This document shows, one piece after another, positions 52,932 through 61,105 of a DNA stretch of 64,000 nucleotides. The stretch lies in NCBI RefSeq assembly GCF_003945345.1, contig NZ_AP019308.1:5880501-5944500 (forward strand), in the 5' to 3' direction. Position 1 is the first letter of the stretch. Every line of letters begins with the position of its first letter. The translations under genes were made by a program, and so were the position numbers. The DNA is from Paenibacillus baekrokdamisoli (GTDB lineage Bacteria > Bacillota > Bacilli > Paenibacillales > Paenibacillaceae). The notes below the pieces were generated by a model, which saw only the letters and a list, made by a program, of their open reading frames with translations, searched no databases and was not told where the DNA came from.

Positions 52932-53162
52932 ATGCTAATTTTGAGTCGAAAAAAAGGGCAGTCCATTATCATTAACAACAACATTGAAATTGTCATTTCC
53001 TCCATCGATGGTGACCAGGTGAAGGTGGGGATTAATGCGCCGATCGAAGTGAACATTTTGAGGAAGGAGGTTTACGACGCCGTACAGGAAAGCAATAGAC
53101 AGGCGCTGCGAACGAGCATGAATCTGGAGGAATTGAAAAAATGGTCAAATATGGAAAAATAG
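52932..53162 (+). CDS. csrA: RNA-binding translational regulator CsrA
   Basis: 76 residues with the CsrA signatures MLILSRKKGQSI, IEIVISSI and APIEVNILRKEVY (RNA-contact Arg in the last). Dimer that blocks ribosome access at GGA-containing hairpins; in Bacillus the main target is hag mRNA, and two such sites lie in the hag leader of this window. Directly after fliW. The C-terminal tail is a few residues longer than the core family domain. Confidence 0.96.
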   Translation: MLILSRKKGQSIIINNNIEIVISSIDGDQVKVGINAPIEVNILRKEVYDAVQESNRQALRTSMNLEELKKWSNMEK

Positions 53163-53167
53163 TAAGA

Positions 53168-53195
53168 TACACTTTTCTTCTGTAATTTCCGATAC
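53168..53195 (+). promoter_or_regulatory. Weak SigD-like promoter before the sugar genes
   Basis: TACA at 53168-53171 and TCCGATAC at 53188-53195 with a 16-base spacer, the same as in the other SigD sites here. Each box has mismatches (three of four and six of eight match). Confidence 0.35.
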
Positions 53196-53229
53196 TAGTT
53201 AACATAGCCTAATAGAATGGGGGACTATC

Positions 53230-54234
53230 ATGAAACAACTAGCCGTCGGTGTCATCGGAGCTGGAAATATGGGCATTCACCATATCCGAAACTATTATTA
53301 TCATCCCAAGGTTCAATTCGTTGGTGTTGTTGACCGGGATGCAAAGAAGCTTTCTGACATCCAGAATAACTTCCCGGTAGATGTATTCTCCGACTACAAC
53401 GCTATTATCGATCAAGTTGACGCGGTAAGTATCGTGACGCCTACGTCCACTCATTTTCAAATAGCTAAGGAATGCTTATTACGGGGCAAGCATGTATTGC
53501 TCGAGAAGCCTATGACATCAAACATGCAAGAAGCCGAAGAACTGCTGGAGTTGGCTGAGAAGAATAAAGTCGTTCTGGCAATTGGTCATATCGAGAGATT
53601 TAATCCGGTCATAGGCGAGCTGCAGCATGTACTACAGGGAAACCGTCCTTTGTTTATCGATATTCATAGAGAAAGTCCCTATGATTCTCGTATCTTTGAT
53701 ACGGACGTTATTTCCGATTTAATGATCCATGATATCGATCTACTGTGCTATCTATTAGATGATCCAATCGACGTGAAGTCCGGTTATGGCATCCAGGTGC
53801 GTTCGAATGCAAGCGATTTGGTGAATGTGCAGCTTGTTACGACCGGCGGTACGCTTATTAACATAACAACAAGCAGAATAACGCAGCAGAAAATTAGACA
53901 ATGGAGAATTATATTCAACGAATCTCTGGTCGAAGCGGATTTACTGGAACGAAAGCTTCAGATCATGAGAAAGACTTCGGTCGAAATGGAGCTCTTAAGC
54001 AATAAAACCGAAATCAAATACAGACAGGATCAGCTTGTGGAGAAGGTTCTGGTTCCTCATTACGAGCCGCTGCAAATGGAAATTAACGATTTCATAGATT
54101 CGATTCTTAATGGTCGCCCTCCCCTTGTCAGTGCTGTGGAAGGTATTAAAGTGCTGGCGCTAATTGAACAGTTGAAACGAAAGATGGTACAAACAAGCAG
54201 GTACTTCAATGCTTTGGAGGCACAGACGATATGA
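53230..54234 (+). CDS. Gfo/Idh/MocA family oxidoreductase, probably nucleotide-sugar 3-dehydrogenase
   Basis: 334 residues: N-terminal NAD(P)-binding Rossmann fold (GVIGAGNMGIHH) and the family EKP motif with Lys93, then a C-terminal beta-sheet domain with HDIDLLCYLL, where the active His is expected. Close in layout to WbpB/WlbA, which oxidises C3 of UDP-sugar acids. It overlaps the aminotransferase gene by four bases (ATGA), and the acetyltransferase follows, the order expected for making a 3-acetamido sugar. GGGGGA precedes the ATG. Precise substrate not known. Confidence 0.87.
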   Translation: MKQLAVGVIGAGNMGIHHIRNYYYHPKVQFVGVVDRDAKKLSDIQNNFPVDVFSDYNAIIDQVDAVSIVTPTSTHFQIAKECLLRGKHVLLEKPMTSNMQEAEELLELAEKNKVVLAIGHIERFNPVIGELQHVLQGNRPLFIDIHRESPYDSRIFDTDVISDLMIHDIDLLCYLLDDPIDVKSGYGIQVRSNASDLVNVQLVTTGGTLINITTSRITQQKIRQWRIIFNESLVEADLLERKLQIMRKTSVEMELLSNKTEIKYRQDQLVEKVLVPHYEPLQMEINDFIDSILNGRPPLVSAVEGIKVLALIEQLKRKMVQTSRYFNALEAQTI

Positions 54235-55340
54235 TTTCAATTGCGAATCCGCGCATAGAAGAAGATGAAATCCAGGCTGTTGTAGAAGTGATGAGGACGG
54301 GACAGCTTGCCCAAGGCGAGGTTGTCCAGCGGTTCGAGGATCAATTCGCGGCTCATTTCGGTTATGACTGTGCATCGGCCGTTAGCAATGGAACAACGGC
54401 ACTTCATGTCGCTCTTCTGGCTGCCGGCGTGAAGCGGAATGATTTGGTTTTAACGACGCCATTTTCGTTTATTGCCACAACGAATGCTATTTTGTACTGT
54501 GGAGCTATACCTTGCTTCGTAGATATTGATGGAGATACCTTCAATATAAGTCCTGAGAGGTTAAGAGAGAGCATCAGCAAGTGGCCTTCAGCCAAATATT
54601 TGCTGATCCCGCATTTGTTTGGCCTTGCTTGCGATATGGGAGCGATTATGGCCATTGCAAACCTGCATGGTTTGATTGTCATCGAGGACTGTGCTCAGGC
54701 CCATGGTGCTCTTTATAACGATCAGCCGGTTGGTTCGTTTGGTTTAGCGGGAACGTTCAGCTTCTACCCGACTAAGAACATGACCACGGGCGAAGGCGGG
54801 ATGATCGTGTCCAGCGAATTGGACTATATTCGTCTGTGCCACACGTACATTAATCATGGCTCGACGGAACGATATGTGCATGAAGTGACGGGATTCAATT
54901 ACCGGATGACCAATATGGCCGCGGCGATTGGCATTACACAGCTTTCCAAAATTGATCAATACAATCAAAGACGTAAACAAAATGCGCGGTATTTCTTGGA
55001 TAACATGAACAATGAATTTATTCGGATGCCGGTATTCGCTGCGAACGCCGAGCATGTTTTTCATCAATTTACGGTAAAAACCGAACATCGGGAAGCATTG
55101 ATGAAACATTTGTCCAGCCGTGGAATCGGTTATGGCGTCTACTATCCGATTCCTATTCATCTTCAAAAGAATGTCATCGATTATTTTGAAGGCTTAACTC
55201 AAACGGCGGAGCTGCCATCATTGCCGGTTACGGAAAAAGTCTCCAAAGAAGTGCTGGCTCTTCCGGTTCATCCCCATTTGGAAGAATACCAGCTCGAACA
55301 AATTGTTGCCGCGATTAATGATTTTGATCCAGAATCTTAA
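54231..55340 (+). CDS. DegT/DnrJ/EryC1/StrS family sugar aminotransferase
   Basis: 369 residues, PLP-dependent. The internal-aldimine Lys is Lys182 in SFYPTKNMT, followed by GEGGMI; the PLP-phosphate Asp is in VIEDCAQAHGA. Members add an amino group to a keto-sugar nucleotide; with the neighbouring dehydrogenase and acetyltransferase this suggests a WbpE/WlbC-type step at C3 (inference). Starts at ATG 54231, overlapping the previous gene by four bases, so translation is coupled. Confidence 0.9.
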   Translation: MISIANPRIEEDEIQAVVEVMRTGQLAQGEVVQRFEDQFAAHFGYDCASAVSNGTTALHVALLAAGVKRNDLVLTTPFSFIATTNAILYCGAIPCFVDIDGDTFNISPERLRESISKWPSAKYLLIPHLFGLACDMGAIMAIANLHGLIVIEDCAQAHGALYNDQPVGSFGLAGTFSFYPTKNMTTGEGGMIVSSELDYIRLCHTYINHGSTERYVHEVTGFNYRMTNMAAAIGITQLSKIDQYNQRRKQNARYFLDNMNNEFIRMPVFAANAEHVFHQFTVKTEHREALMKHLSSRGIGYGVYYPIPIHLQKNVIDYFEGLTQTAELPSLPVTEKVSKEVLALPVHPHLEEYQLEQIVAAINDFDPES

Positions 55341-55360
55341 TTATCGAAGGATGTCATGTC

Positions 55361-55855
55361 ATGGAGACTTATATACACCCCACTGCTGAAATTCATCCGT
55401 CATCGCGGATTGGACAAGGAACTAAAGTATGGAACTACGCGCAAATCCGAGAAGATGCTATCATTGGGGAAAATTGTGTTTTAGGAAAAGACACGTATAT
55501 CGATAAAGGTGTTTCAATTGGTTCAGGTGTGAAAATTCAAAATGGCGTTTCGATCTTTCAAGGCGTTTATGTAGAGGACGACGTGTTTTTAGGCCCCCAC
55601 ATGTGCTTTACAAATGACAAAGTACCAAGAGCCTTTAACAGCGATTGGAAGGTTACGCCTACCTATGTGAAGCAAGGCGCTTCCATTGGCGCTAACGCGA
55701 CGATTGTTTGCGGTATCGAAATCGGGGAATATGCAATGATCGCAGCAGGCGCTGTCGTCACGAAAGATGTCCCGCCTTGTGGGCTTGTTATGGGGAATCC
55801 AGCTGTTTTGAAAGGCTATGTAGACAAAGAAGGAAACCGCGTCATCGTTCGATAA
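55361..55855 (+). CDS. Left-handed beta-helix N-acetyltransferase (WbpD/WlbB-like)
   Basis: 164 residues with repeated hexapeptides (IGQGTKVWNYAQI, IGENCVLGKDTYI, VSIGSGVKIQNGVSIFQGV), building a left-handed beta helix. Matches the small trimeric acetyltransferases such as WbpD/WlbB that acetylate an amino group on a UDP-sugar. Completes the dehydrogenase-aminotransferase-acetyltransferase trio. The next gene begins 15 bases after the stop. Acceptor sugar not determined. Confidence 0.87.
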   Translation: METYIHPTAEIHPSSRIGQGTKVWNYAQIREDAIIGENCVLGKDTYIDKGVSIGSGVKIQNGVSIFQGVYVEDDVFLGPHMCFTNDKVPRAFNSDWKVTPTYVKQGASIGANATIVCGIEIGEYAMIAAGAVVTKDVPPCGLVMGNPAVLKGYVDKEGNRVIVR

Positions 55856-55869
55856 TAGGAGGATTTGTC

Positions 55870-57810
55870 ATGCAGCCCCTCATTTCTCTTTGTATGATCG
55901 TTAAAAATGAAGAAAAGGTTTTAGAGCAATGTTTGAGCAGCGTTCAAGAGTTGGCGGATGAAATCATTATTATAGATACCGGCTCAACGGACGGTACCAA
56001 AGAAATTGCCCTCAAGTACACGGAGCAAGTCTTTGATTTTCAGTGGATTAACGATTTCTCGGCCGCAAGAAACGAAGGCATCAATAAAGCTACCGGCAAA
56101 TGGATTCTTATTCTGGATGCGGACGAGTACGTAAAGCAAGATGAAGTTGATTCGTTAAGGAATATGCTTAATCTTACGGAAACGGACAAACCTGTCGGCA
56201 TCGTGGTGGATGTCATGAATTTAACGGGGAATTCCTTAACGAGTACAACGGGTTTCTATCAATCAAGCGGCACAAGGATTTTTACTAATGGACATGGCAT
56301 CCACTATGAAAATAAAATCCATGAACAGGTTATCTGCCAGGATATTATGGCGCAGTTCAAGGTTTCCTTTACGGTTTTCCACTCCGGATATGTCACACAA
56401 ATTGCGGAAGAGAAGAAGAAATCGGATCGTAATATGGAAATTTTCAATGAATTGAAAAAAACCGGCAAGAAGTCTGGGCCCTATGAAGATTTCACGATAG
56501 CTAATGAGCTGGCAGCTGCAAGGAAGCTCAAAGAATCGGTATACTACTATAGTAAGTGTATTAAACGTTCCAAAATTACTGATCCCTGGTATTCGCATTG
56601 CTGTTACCGATTAATAATCATCTTTAAGATTTTAAAGCGCTACAATGAGGCTTATGCCTATATAGAAAAGGGTCTTCAATTATGGGGGCAATATACGGAC
56701 TTCCATTATCTCAAGGGAGCAGTGCTTAACGAATTTGGTATGTATGAGCAGGCGGTGAAGGCTTTTGAAACCTGCTTAGCAATTGCTGAAGAAAATGGTA
56801 AACAAAATAAGCAGTTCTGGTTAATCGATACCGATACGTGCCGACTCTTCCCGTTTATTTCTTTGGCAGAAATTGCATATATGCGCAAAGACATCGGCAA
56901 AACCGTATTTTTCTTAACGAAGGTTTTGCAAGAAAACTCCAAAAGCTTCATTCATTTATACCGTTTAACCAGATTGTTGCTGCAATCAGAGCCGCCGGAT
57001 GAAATTTCAAGGCTCTTGGAGCAGATTTACCCGCAAAATCAACCGTTTAATTGTTATATTGTGTTCAAAGTTTTTTTAGAATTAGGTCACGAATTATTAG
57101 CCTCCAAGTACCTTGACAATTGCAAGGCATTGAACTTGTCAATGGAGGCAAACGATATGGTGCGCTATGCACTCTTAACAAGGAACGAGAAGATCGCGAG
57201 TGAATGGTTGGAAAAACTCCCTTCGAATTCTGATAGCATGTATTCCAATGCGCTTATTGCAGCGCTTGCTTCTAAAAATCCGAGCTGGATTTATCAATAT
57301 GTGAAAGATTCGAGCCAACCGTATTATGATATCGGCCAATACGTGATCTGTATTTTAGAGCAAAATCAGGTTGAACAATATGCCGGCAATCATCAGGATC
57401 AGCTATATGCTCTTATTGTTGATTTGTTCAAACTGGGTTACTTTGAAGAATTCGATCAGTTGATGAATCTCGTGGAAAACGAAGCGTTACTTAACAAAGT
57501 AGCAGATTTTTTCTACGAAGAAAACCTGCTTGAAATCGCGATTCAATACTATTCGGCCCTTATTAATCAAGAAGCACTTTCTGCAGCAGGGTACATGAAT
57601 GTAGCCAACCTGTATTTGAGCCAGAATGAAGAAGAAGAAGGACTCATGTTTATGCAGAAATCCATTGATATGGATCCAGCAATTGACAGAATACCTTACT
57701 TGATTTCTCTTTTGTCCGATACTGAATTAATCTCAGCATATCAAGATAAGTTTGCGGATTTACATGCGGGATATAACCAACTTCCTTTTATTAAGAATTT
57801 AAATGCCTAA
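55870..57810 (+). CDS. GT2 glycosyltransferase with C-terminal TPR region
   Basis: 646 residues. GT2 domain in about 1-230: SLCMIVKNEE, IIIDTGSTDGT and the metal-binding LILDADEYV (DADE in place of DxD), with WINDFSAARNEG between. The rest is helical with TPR-like repeats. This build is found in protein glycosyltransferases and in proteins encoded next to flagellin genes, so flagellin is a reasonable target (inference). AGGAGG lies seven bases before ATG 55870; a longer in-frame extension upstream overlaps the acetyltransferase and is rejected. Last gene of the sugar operon, 123 bases before hag. Confidence 0.88.
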   Translation: MQPLISLCMIVKNEEKVLEQCLSSVQELADEIIIIDTGSTDGTKEIALKYTEQVFDFQWINDFSAARNEGINKATGKWILILDADEYVKQDEVDSLRNMLNLTETDKPVGIVVDVMNLTGNSLTSTTGFYQSSGTRIFTNGHGIHYENKIHEQVICQDIMAQFKVSFTVFHSGYVTQIAEEKKKSDRNMEIFNELKKTGKKSGPYEDFTIANELAAARKLKESVYYYSKCIKRSKITDPWYSHCCYRLIIIFKILKRYNEAYAYIEKGLQLWGQYTDFHYLKGAVLNEFGMYEQAVKAFETCLAIAEENGKQNKQFWLIDTDTCRLFPFISLAEIAYMRKDIGKTVFFLTKVLQENSKSFIHLYRLTRLLLQSEPPDEISRLLEQIYPQNQPFNCYIVFKVFLELGHELLASKYLDNCKALNLSMEANDMVRYALLTRNEKIASEWLEKLPSNSDSMYSNALIAALASKNPSWIYQYVKDSSQPYYDIGQYVICILEQNQVEQYAGNHQDQLYALIVDLFKLGYFEEFDQLMNLVENEALLNKVADFFYEENLLEIAIQYYSALINQEALSAAGYMNVANLYLSQNEEEEGLMFMQKSIDMDPAIDRIPYLISLLSDTELISAYQDKFADLHAGYNQLPFIKNLNA

Positions 57811-57837
57811 ATCTATCAAAAAAATTTCGATTTGATC

Positions 57838-57865
57838 TAAACTAATGAAAGTCTTGTCCCGATAT
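57838..57865 (+). promoter_or_regulatory. SigD promoter of hag
   Basis: TAAA (57838-57841), 16 bases, then CCCGATAT (57858-57865), seven of eight matches to GCCGATAT. Predicted start near 57872, giving a leader of about 60 nt. Confidence 0.8.
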
Positions 57866-57888
57866 ATATTATAAGGCTAACAGCCTGA

Positions 57889-57921
57889 TCCACATGGAAG
57901 TGGAAAAACAACATTCAGGGA
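57889..57921 (+). promoter_or_regulatory. Two CsrA-type binding sites in the hag leader
   Basis: Site 1: TCCAC (57889-57893) pairs with GTGGA (57900-57904), and the six-base loop ATGGAA carries the ANGGA core, the ideal CsrA form. Site 2: AGGGA (57917-57921) is part of the ribosome site AGGGAGG. Together they match the two-site arrangement known for hag in Bacillus, where CsrA blocks the ribosome. Confidence 0.75.
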
Positions 57922-57932
57922 GGAAATTATTC

Positions 57933-58730
57933 ATGATTATCAACCACAATCTTAACGCAATGAACGCACACCGCAACCTTGCTTTCAACAACACGCAACA
58001 AGGTAAATCCAGTGAGAAATTGTCTTCCGGATACCGTATCAACCGTGCAGCTGACGATGCAGCGGGTCTATCGATTTCCGAGAAAATGCGCGCTCAAATC
58101 AAATCTTTGAGCCAAGCACAACGCAATACGCAAGACGGTATTTCCCTCGTTCAAACAGCTGAGGGCGCAATGAACGAAGTTTCCGATATGCTAACTCGTA
58201 TGAAAGAACTTGCTACGCAAGCAGGAAACGGTACTTACAACTCCACTGACATCACGGCTATGAACAATGAGTATCAAAAATTGGCAAGTTCGATCACGAA
58301 TGACATTACTGCTAACACGAAATTCAACGGTATTACTTTGCTTAAAGCTACAGCTGCTATCACGATCCAAACTGGTGATAATATTGGTGACCAAGTTTCT
58401 ATCGACTTGACTAAAGCTGATATCTCCGGTCTGAGTTTCGGTACGTTGGATAGCACTGGTGCAGAAATGGCTAAAGTTGATACTGCAATTGAAACAGTTA
58501 ACACTGGACGTTCCGAGCTGGGTGCTGTTCAAAACCAACTTGAGCACAGATATAACAACACGGCTTCCACGACTGAAAACCTGCAAGCTGCTGAATCCCG
58601 TATCCGTGATACAGACATGGCTAGCGAAATGATGACGTATAGCAAATTCAACATCCTGCAACAAGCTGCTACAGCTATGTTGGCTCAAGCAAACCAAGCT
58701 CCTCAAGGCGTGCTTCAATTGCTTCGTTAA
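57933..58730 (+). CDS. hag: Flagellin (Hag/FliC)
   Basis: Filament subunit. 265 residues, short: N-terminal D0/D1 helices (MIINHNLNAMNAHRNL, SSGYRINRAADDAAG), a small central region rich in Ser/Thr, and C-terminal D1/D0 ending in QANQAPQGVLQLLR. Surface Ser/Thr of the central part are where glycans would attach. ATG 57933 follows AGGGAGG. Codon use is strongly biased, as for a highly expressed gene. Controlled by SigD and CsrA as the sites show. Glycosyltransferase genes flank it on both sides. Confidence 0.97.
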   Translation: MIINHNLNAMNAHRNLAFNNTQQGKSSEKLSSGYRINRAADDAAGLSISEKMRAQIKSLSQAQRNTQDGISLVQTAEGAMNEVSDMLTRMKELATQAGNGTYNSTDITAMNNEYQKLASSITNDITANTKFNGITLLKATAAITIQTGDNIGDQVSIDLTKADISGLSFGTLDSTGAEMAKVDTAIETVNTGRSELGAVQNQLEHRYNNTASTTENLQAAESRIRDTDMASEMMTYSKFNILQQAATAMLAQANQAPQGVLQLLR

Positions 58731-58740
58731 TGATAACTGG

Positions 58741-58774
58741 AAAAAGCCCATTGATATTCAATGGGCTTTTTTTT
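58741..58774 (+). terminator. Rho-independent terminator after hag
   Basis: A stem of about 14 bp (AAAAAGCCCATTGA with TCAATGGGCTTTTT) and a run of eight T. Confidence 0.92.
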
Positions 58775-58787
58775 ATGGGAGGTCAAT

Positions 58788-59840
58788 ATGCTCGTAAGCG
58801 TATGTATGATTGTTCGAAATGAAGAGGGTAATCTGGAACGCGCCTTATCCAGTATACCGGGATCGTTCGAAAAGGTTGTCGTCGACACAGGATCAACAGA
58901 CAATACCGTAGAAATAGCGAAGAAGTTAGGGGCAGCCATCGGCTATTTCGAATGGGTCAATGACTTTGCAGCTGCGCGGAATTACAGCATTTCTCTTGCG
59001 ACAGGCAAATATGTTTTAATTATGGACGCGGACGAGGCTCTACCGAGCGGTATAGATGAGCACATAGAGCGGTTTCTTGCTGCTTATCCGAATCAAGCAG
59101 TTGCTTTCAACATTGCCAATGAAATTAAGGGAGAAATCCATCGACATACAAGCTTGCGTTTATTTCCGAACAATCCAGCTTTTGCCTATCACGGAAAAGT
59201 GCATGAGATGGTCCATTATAACGGCCAACTTTCTGAATTTGTTTTGTCAGACTTGACTATGCACCATTACGGTTACGAGGAAGAACAGTATAGTGACGGC
59301 AAGAAAGCGAATCGATATCTGGAGCTCTATCATAAACATCTAGAGGCAAATCCTAACGACGGCTATATGTTGTATCAGTTAGGCAAGCTGCATTATTCGA
59401 TTGGACAGATGAACCTGGCATTGGAAGCCTTCGAACGCTGCCTTGAATTGAATGAAAGGGGACACCTTTATTACCCCGTTATGCTCGTGATGTTGGGTTA
59501 TGTATTAAAGGAGATCGGACAAAGTCCAATCGCCGAAGAGCTGCTCGTTTCTGTTCAGCCGGATTACCCGCAATTCCCGGATCTTCCATTCTTGTTGGGA
59601 CTGTTAGCGATGGAAACAGGCAAAATGGCCGATATTGAAATTCATTTTCTACGAGCATTAGAAATAGGTGAAACGAAGAAATTCTCGTCAGTAGAAGGCG
59701 TCGGTTCCTATAAAGCAAAGTATAACCTGGCTGTTTATTATGAAATAACCGGCAGTATAGATAGAGCAATTCAATATTATAAAGCCGCTGCAGAGGCTGA
59801 CTATTTGCCGGCGAAAAAAAGAATATTTAAATTATCTTGA
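58788..59840 (+). CDS. Second GT2 glycosyltransferase with TPR tail
   Basis: 350 residues from ATG 58788 (GGGAGG eight bases ahead). GT2 domain in about 1-200: VSVCMIVRNEE, VVVDTGSTDNT, WVNDFAAARN and IMDADEA; then three or more TPR-like helices (YMLYQLGKLHYSIGQMNLAL). Paralogous to the 646-residue protein upstream of hag but shorter. It lies directly after the hag terminator, so it depends on read-through or an unseen promoter. Probable flagellin modification enzyme (inference). Confidence 0.87.
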   Translation: MLVSVCMIVRNEEGNLERALSSIPGSFEKVVVDTGSTDNTVEIAKKLGAAIGYFEWVNDFAAARNYSISLATGKYVLIMDADEALPSGIDEHIERFLAAYPNQAVAFNIANEIKGEIHRHTSLRLFPNNPAFAYHGKVHEMVHYNGQLSEFVLSDLTMHHYGYEEEQYSDGKKANRYLELYHKHLEANPNDGYMLYQLGKLHYSIGQMNLALEAFERCLELNERGHLYYPVMLVMLGYVLKEIGQSPIAEELLVSVQPDYPQFPDLPFLLGLLAMETGKMADIEIHFLRALEIGETKKFSSVEGVGSYKAKYNLAVYYEITGSIDRAIQYYKAAAEADYLPAKKRIFKLS

Positions 59841-59847
59841 TTGCATC

Positions 59848-59875
59848 TAAAAAAAAGTGTGCACATATACGATAT
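59848..59875 (+). promoter_or_regulatory. SigD promoter of flaG-fliS-fliT
   Basis: TAAA (59848-59851), 16 bases, TACGATAT (59868-59875; six of eight). Same spacing as hag. It ends 35 bases before flaG. Confidence 0.65.
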
Positions 59876-59910
59876 TATATAGAGAACCTTTTTTAAGGAT
59901 GGTGTAGGGG

Positions 59911-60294
59911 ATGGATGTCAGCAACCTTAATCAAAACAATTACACGGGTGTAGTTAAGAGTTCATCTGAGAGTTCAAACGAAGCAAATCTGGGTTCAGCA
60001 GCTGTGAATGCAAGCTCTAATCATTCCTACATAGATACGAAGCAGAAGCCTGATTATGAGCTTTCCATTTCGGAGCAAGCCGTATTAAAAGCCGTTGATC
60101 GGGCAAACAAGGCAAGAACAGGCGATTTAAGCCATGTTGAATACAGTGTTCATAAGCCGTATGGGGATATCATCATAAAAGTTGTGAATACAGAAACAAA
60201 AGAGATTATCCATGAGTATCCACCTGAGAAAATATTGAATTTGCTAGATAAGCTCCAGGAGATTAACGGCACAATTGTCGATGAAAAGAGGTAG
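59911..60294 (+). CDS. flaG: Flagellar protein FlaG (YvyC)
   Basis: 127 residues. The polar N-terminal half is variable; the C-terminal half (EYSVHKPYGDIIIKVVN, EIIHEYPPEKILNLLDKL) is the FlaG domain. FlaG affects filament length in several bacteria. It starts the flaG-fliS-fliT operon behind a SigD promoter. fliS begins six bases after the stop. Confidence 0.93.
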   Translation: MDVSNLNQNNYTGVVKSSSESSNEANLGSAAVNASSNHSYIDTKQKPDYELSISEQAVLKAVDRANKARTGDLSHVEYSVHKPYGDIIIKVVNTETKEIIHEYPPEKILNLLDKLQEINGTIVDEKR

Positions 60295-60300
60295 AAGCCG

Positions 60301-60684
60301 ATGAATGCTCGGGCGCAGAATATGTATATCAATACGCAAGTCAACACGGCCCATCCAGGTGAGCTTACCTTGATGCTTTACAATGGCAGTCTTAAATTCA
60401 TGAGGCAGGCGATGGAGAATATTGAGAACAAAAACATTGAGGCTCGTAACAATAATATTAAACGAGCGCTGGATATTATTGACGAGCTTCAAATTACGTT
60501 AAATATGAAGTATGAAATTTCCCAAAACTTGTTTAGCTTATATGTATTTATGAAAGAGAAATTAACTGAGGCGAATATGCGGATGGATAAAGAAAGCCTT
60601 CAGGTGAGTATGAATCTAATGGTGGAGCTCCGAGACACTTGGATTCAGGCCTTAAAGCAAGTGAAGAGCCAGAATACCCAATGA
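60301..60684 (+). CDS. fliS: Flagellin export chaperone FliS
   Basis: 127 residues, four-helix protein with the FliS pattern (YINTQVNTAHPGELTLMLYNG, LKFMRQAMENIE, LNMKYEISQNLFSLYVFM). It binds the C-terminus of flagellin and prevents early polymerisation, and in Bacillus also contacts FliW. The stop overlaps the next start (ATGA). Confidence 0.95.
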   Translation: MNARAQNMYINTQVNTAHPGELTLMLYNGSLKFMRQAMENIENKNIEARNNNIKRALDIIDELQITLNMKYEISQNLFSLYVFMKEKLTEANMRMDKESLQVSMNLMVELRDTWIQALKQVKSQNTQ

Positions 60685-61049
60685 ACACAACAGAATCGAT
60701 AAGAGAGTTGTTTTTATTATTGGAGTCAATGGCAATAGAGATTTTACAGCTTAATTTTGAGGAAGATGCTGCGTCTGCCAAGCTGGAAGAACTGCAGTCG
60801 GTTCAACTTGTCACGAGGCAGCGAATTGACGATATCGCTAAAAGTAATTCAGACGTAGATATGGGAGCTGTGAAAGATTTAATCGTTCAATGTTACTCAC
60901 TTGAACAACAGATAACGATTAAACTATCTGACTATAGTGATGTGTTGAATGGTCATATCCACAAATTCAAAACGGCTGAAATTGCTAGAAACAAATATCA
61001 AGCCGGGTACACTTATGCAGAAGGTTTCTTCTTGGATGAGCATCAATAG
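60681..61049 (+). CDS. Small helical protein, FliT-like
   Basis: 122 residues, all-helical (long Glu/Leu/Gln heptads), overlapping fliS by four bases. In Bacillus fliT, the FliD export chaperone, sits in this place, so a FliT-like role is inferred from position and helical character; sequence similarity is too weak for a symbol. It is the last gene before the bidirectional terminator. Confidence 0.75.
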   Translation: MNTTESIRELFLLLESMAIEILQLNFEEDAASAKLEELQSVQLVTRQRIDDIAKSNSDVDMGAVKDLIVQCYSLEQQITIKLSDYSDVLNGHIHKFKTAEIARNKYQAGYTYAEGFFLDEHQ

Positions 61050-61066
61050 TAGTTGCAGTCATAAAG

Positions 61067-61097
61067 AATGACCCGCTCTCTGAGAGAGCGGGTCATT
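61067..61097. terminator. Bidirectional terminator between fliT-like gene and fliD
   Basis: A perfect 14-bp stem (61067-61080 with 61084-61097) around TGA. T-rich on the plus side, and A-rich before it, so it can stop both convergent operons. Confidence 0.92.
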
Positions 61098-61105
61098 TGT
61101 CTACT

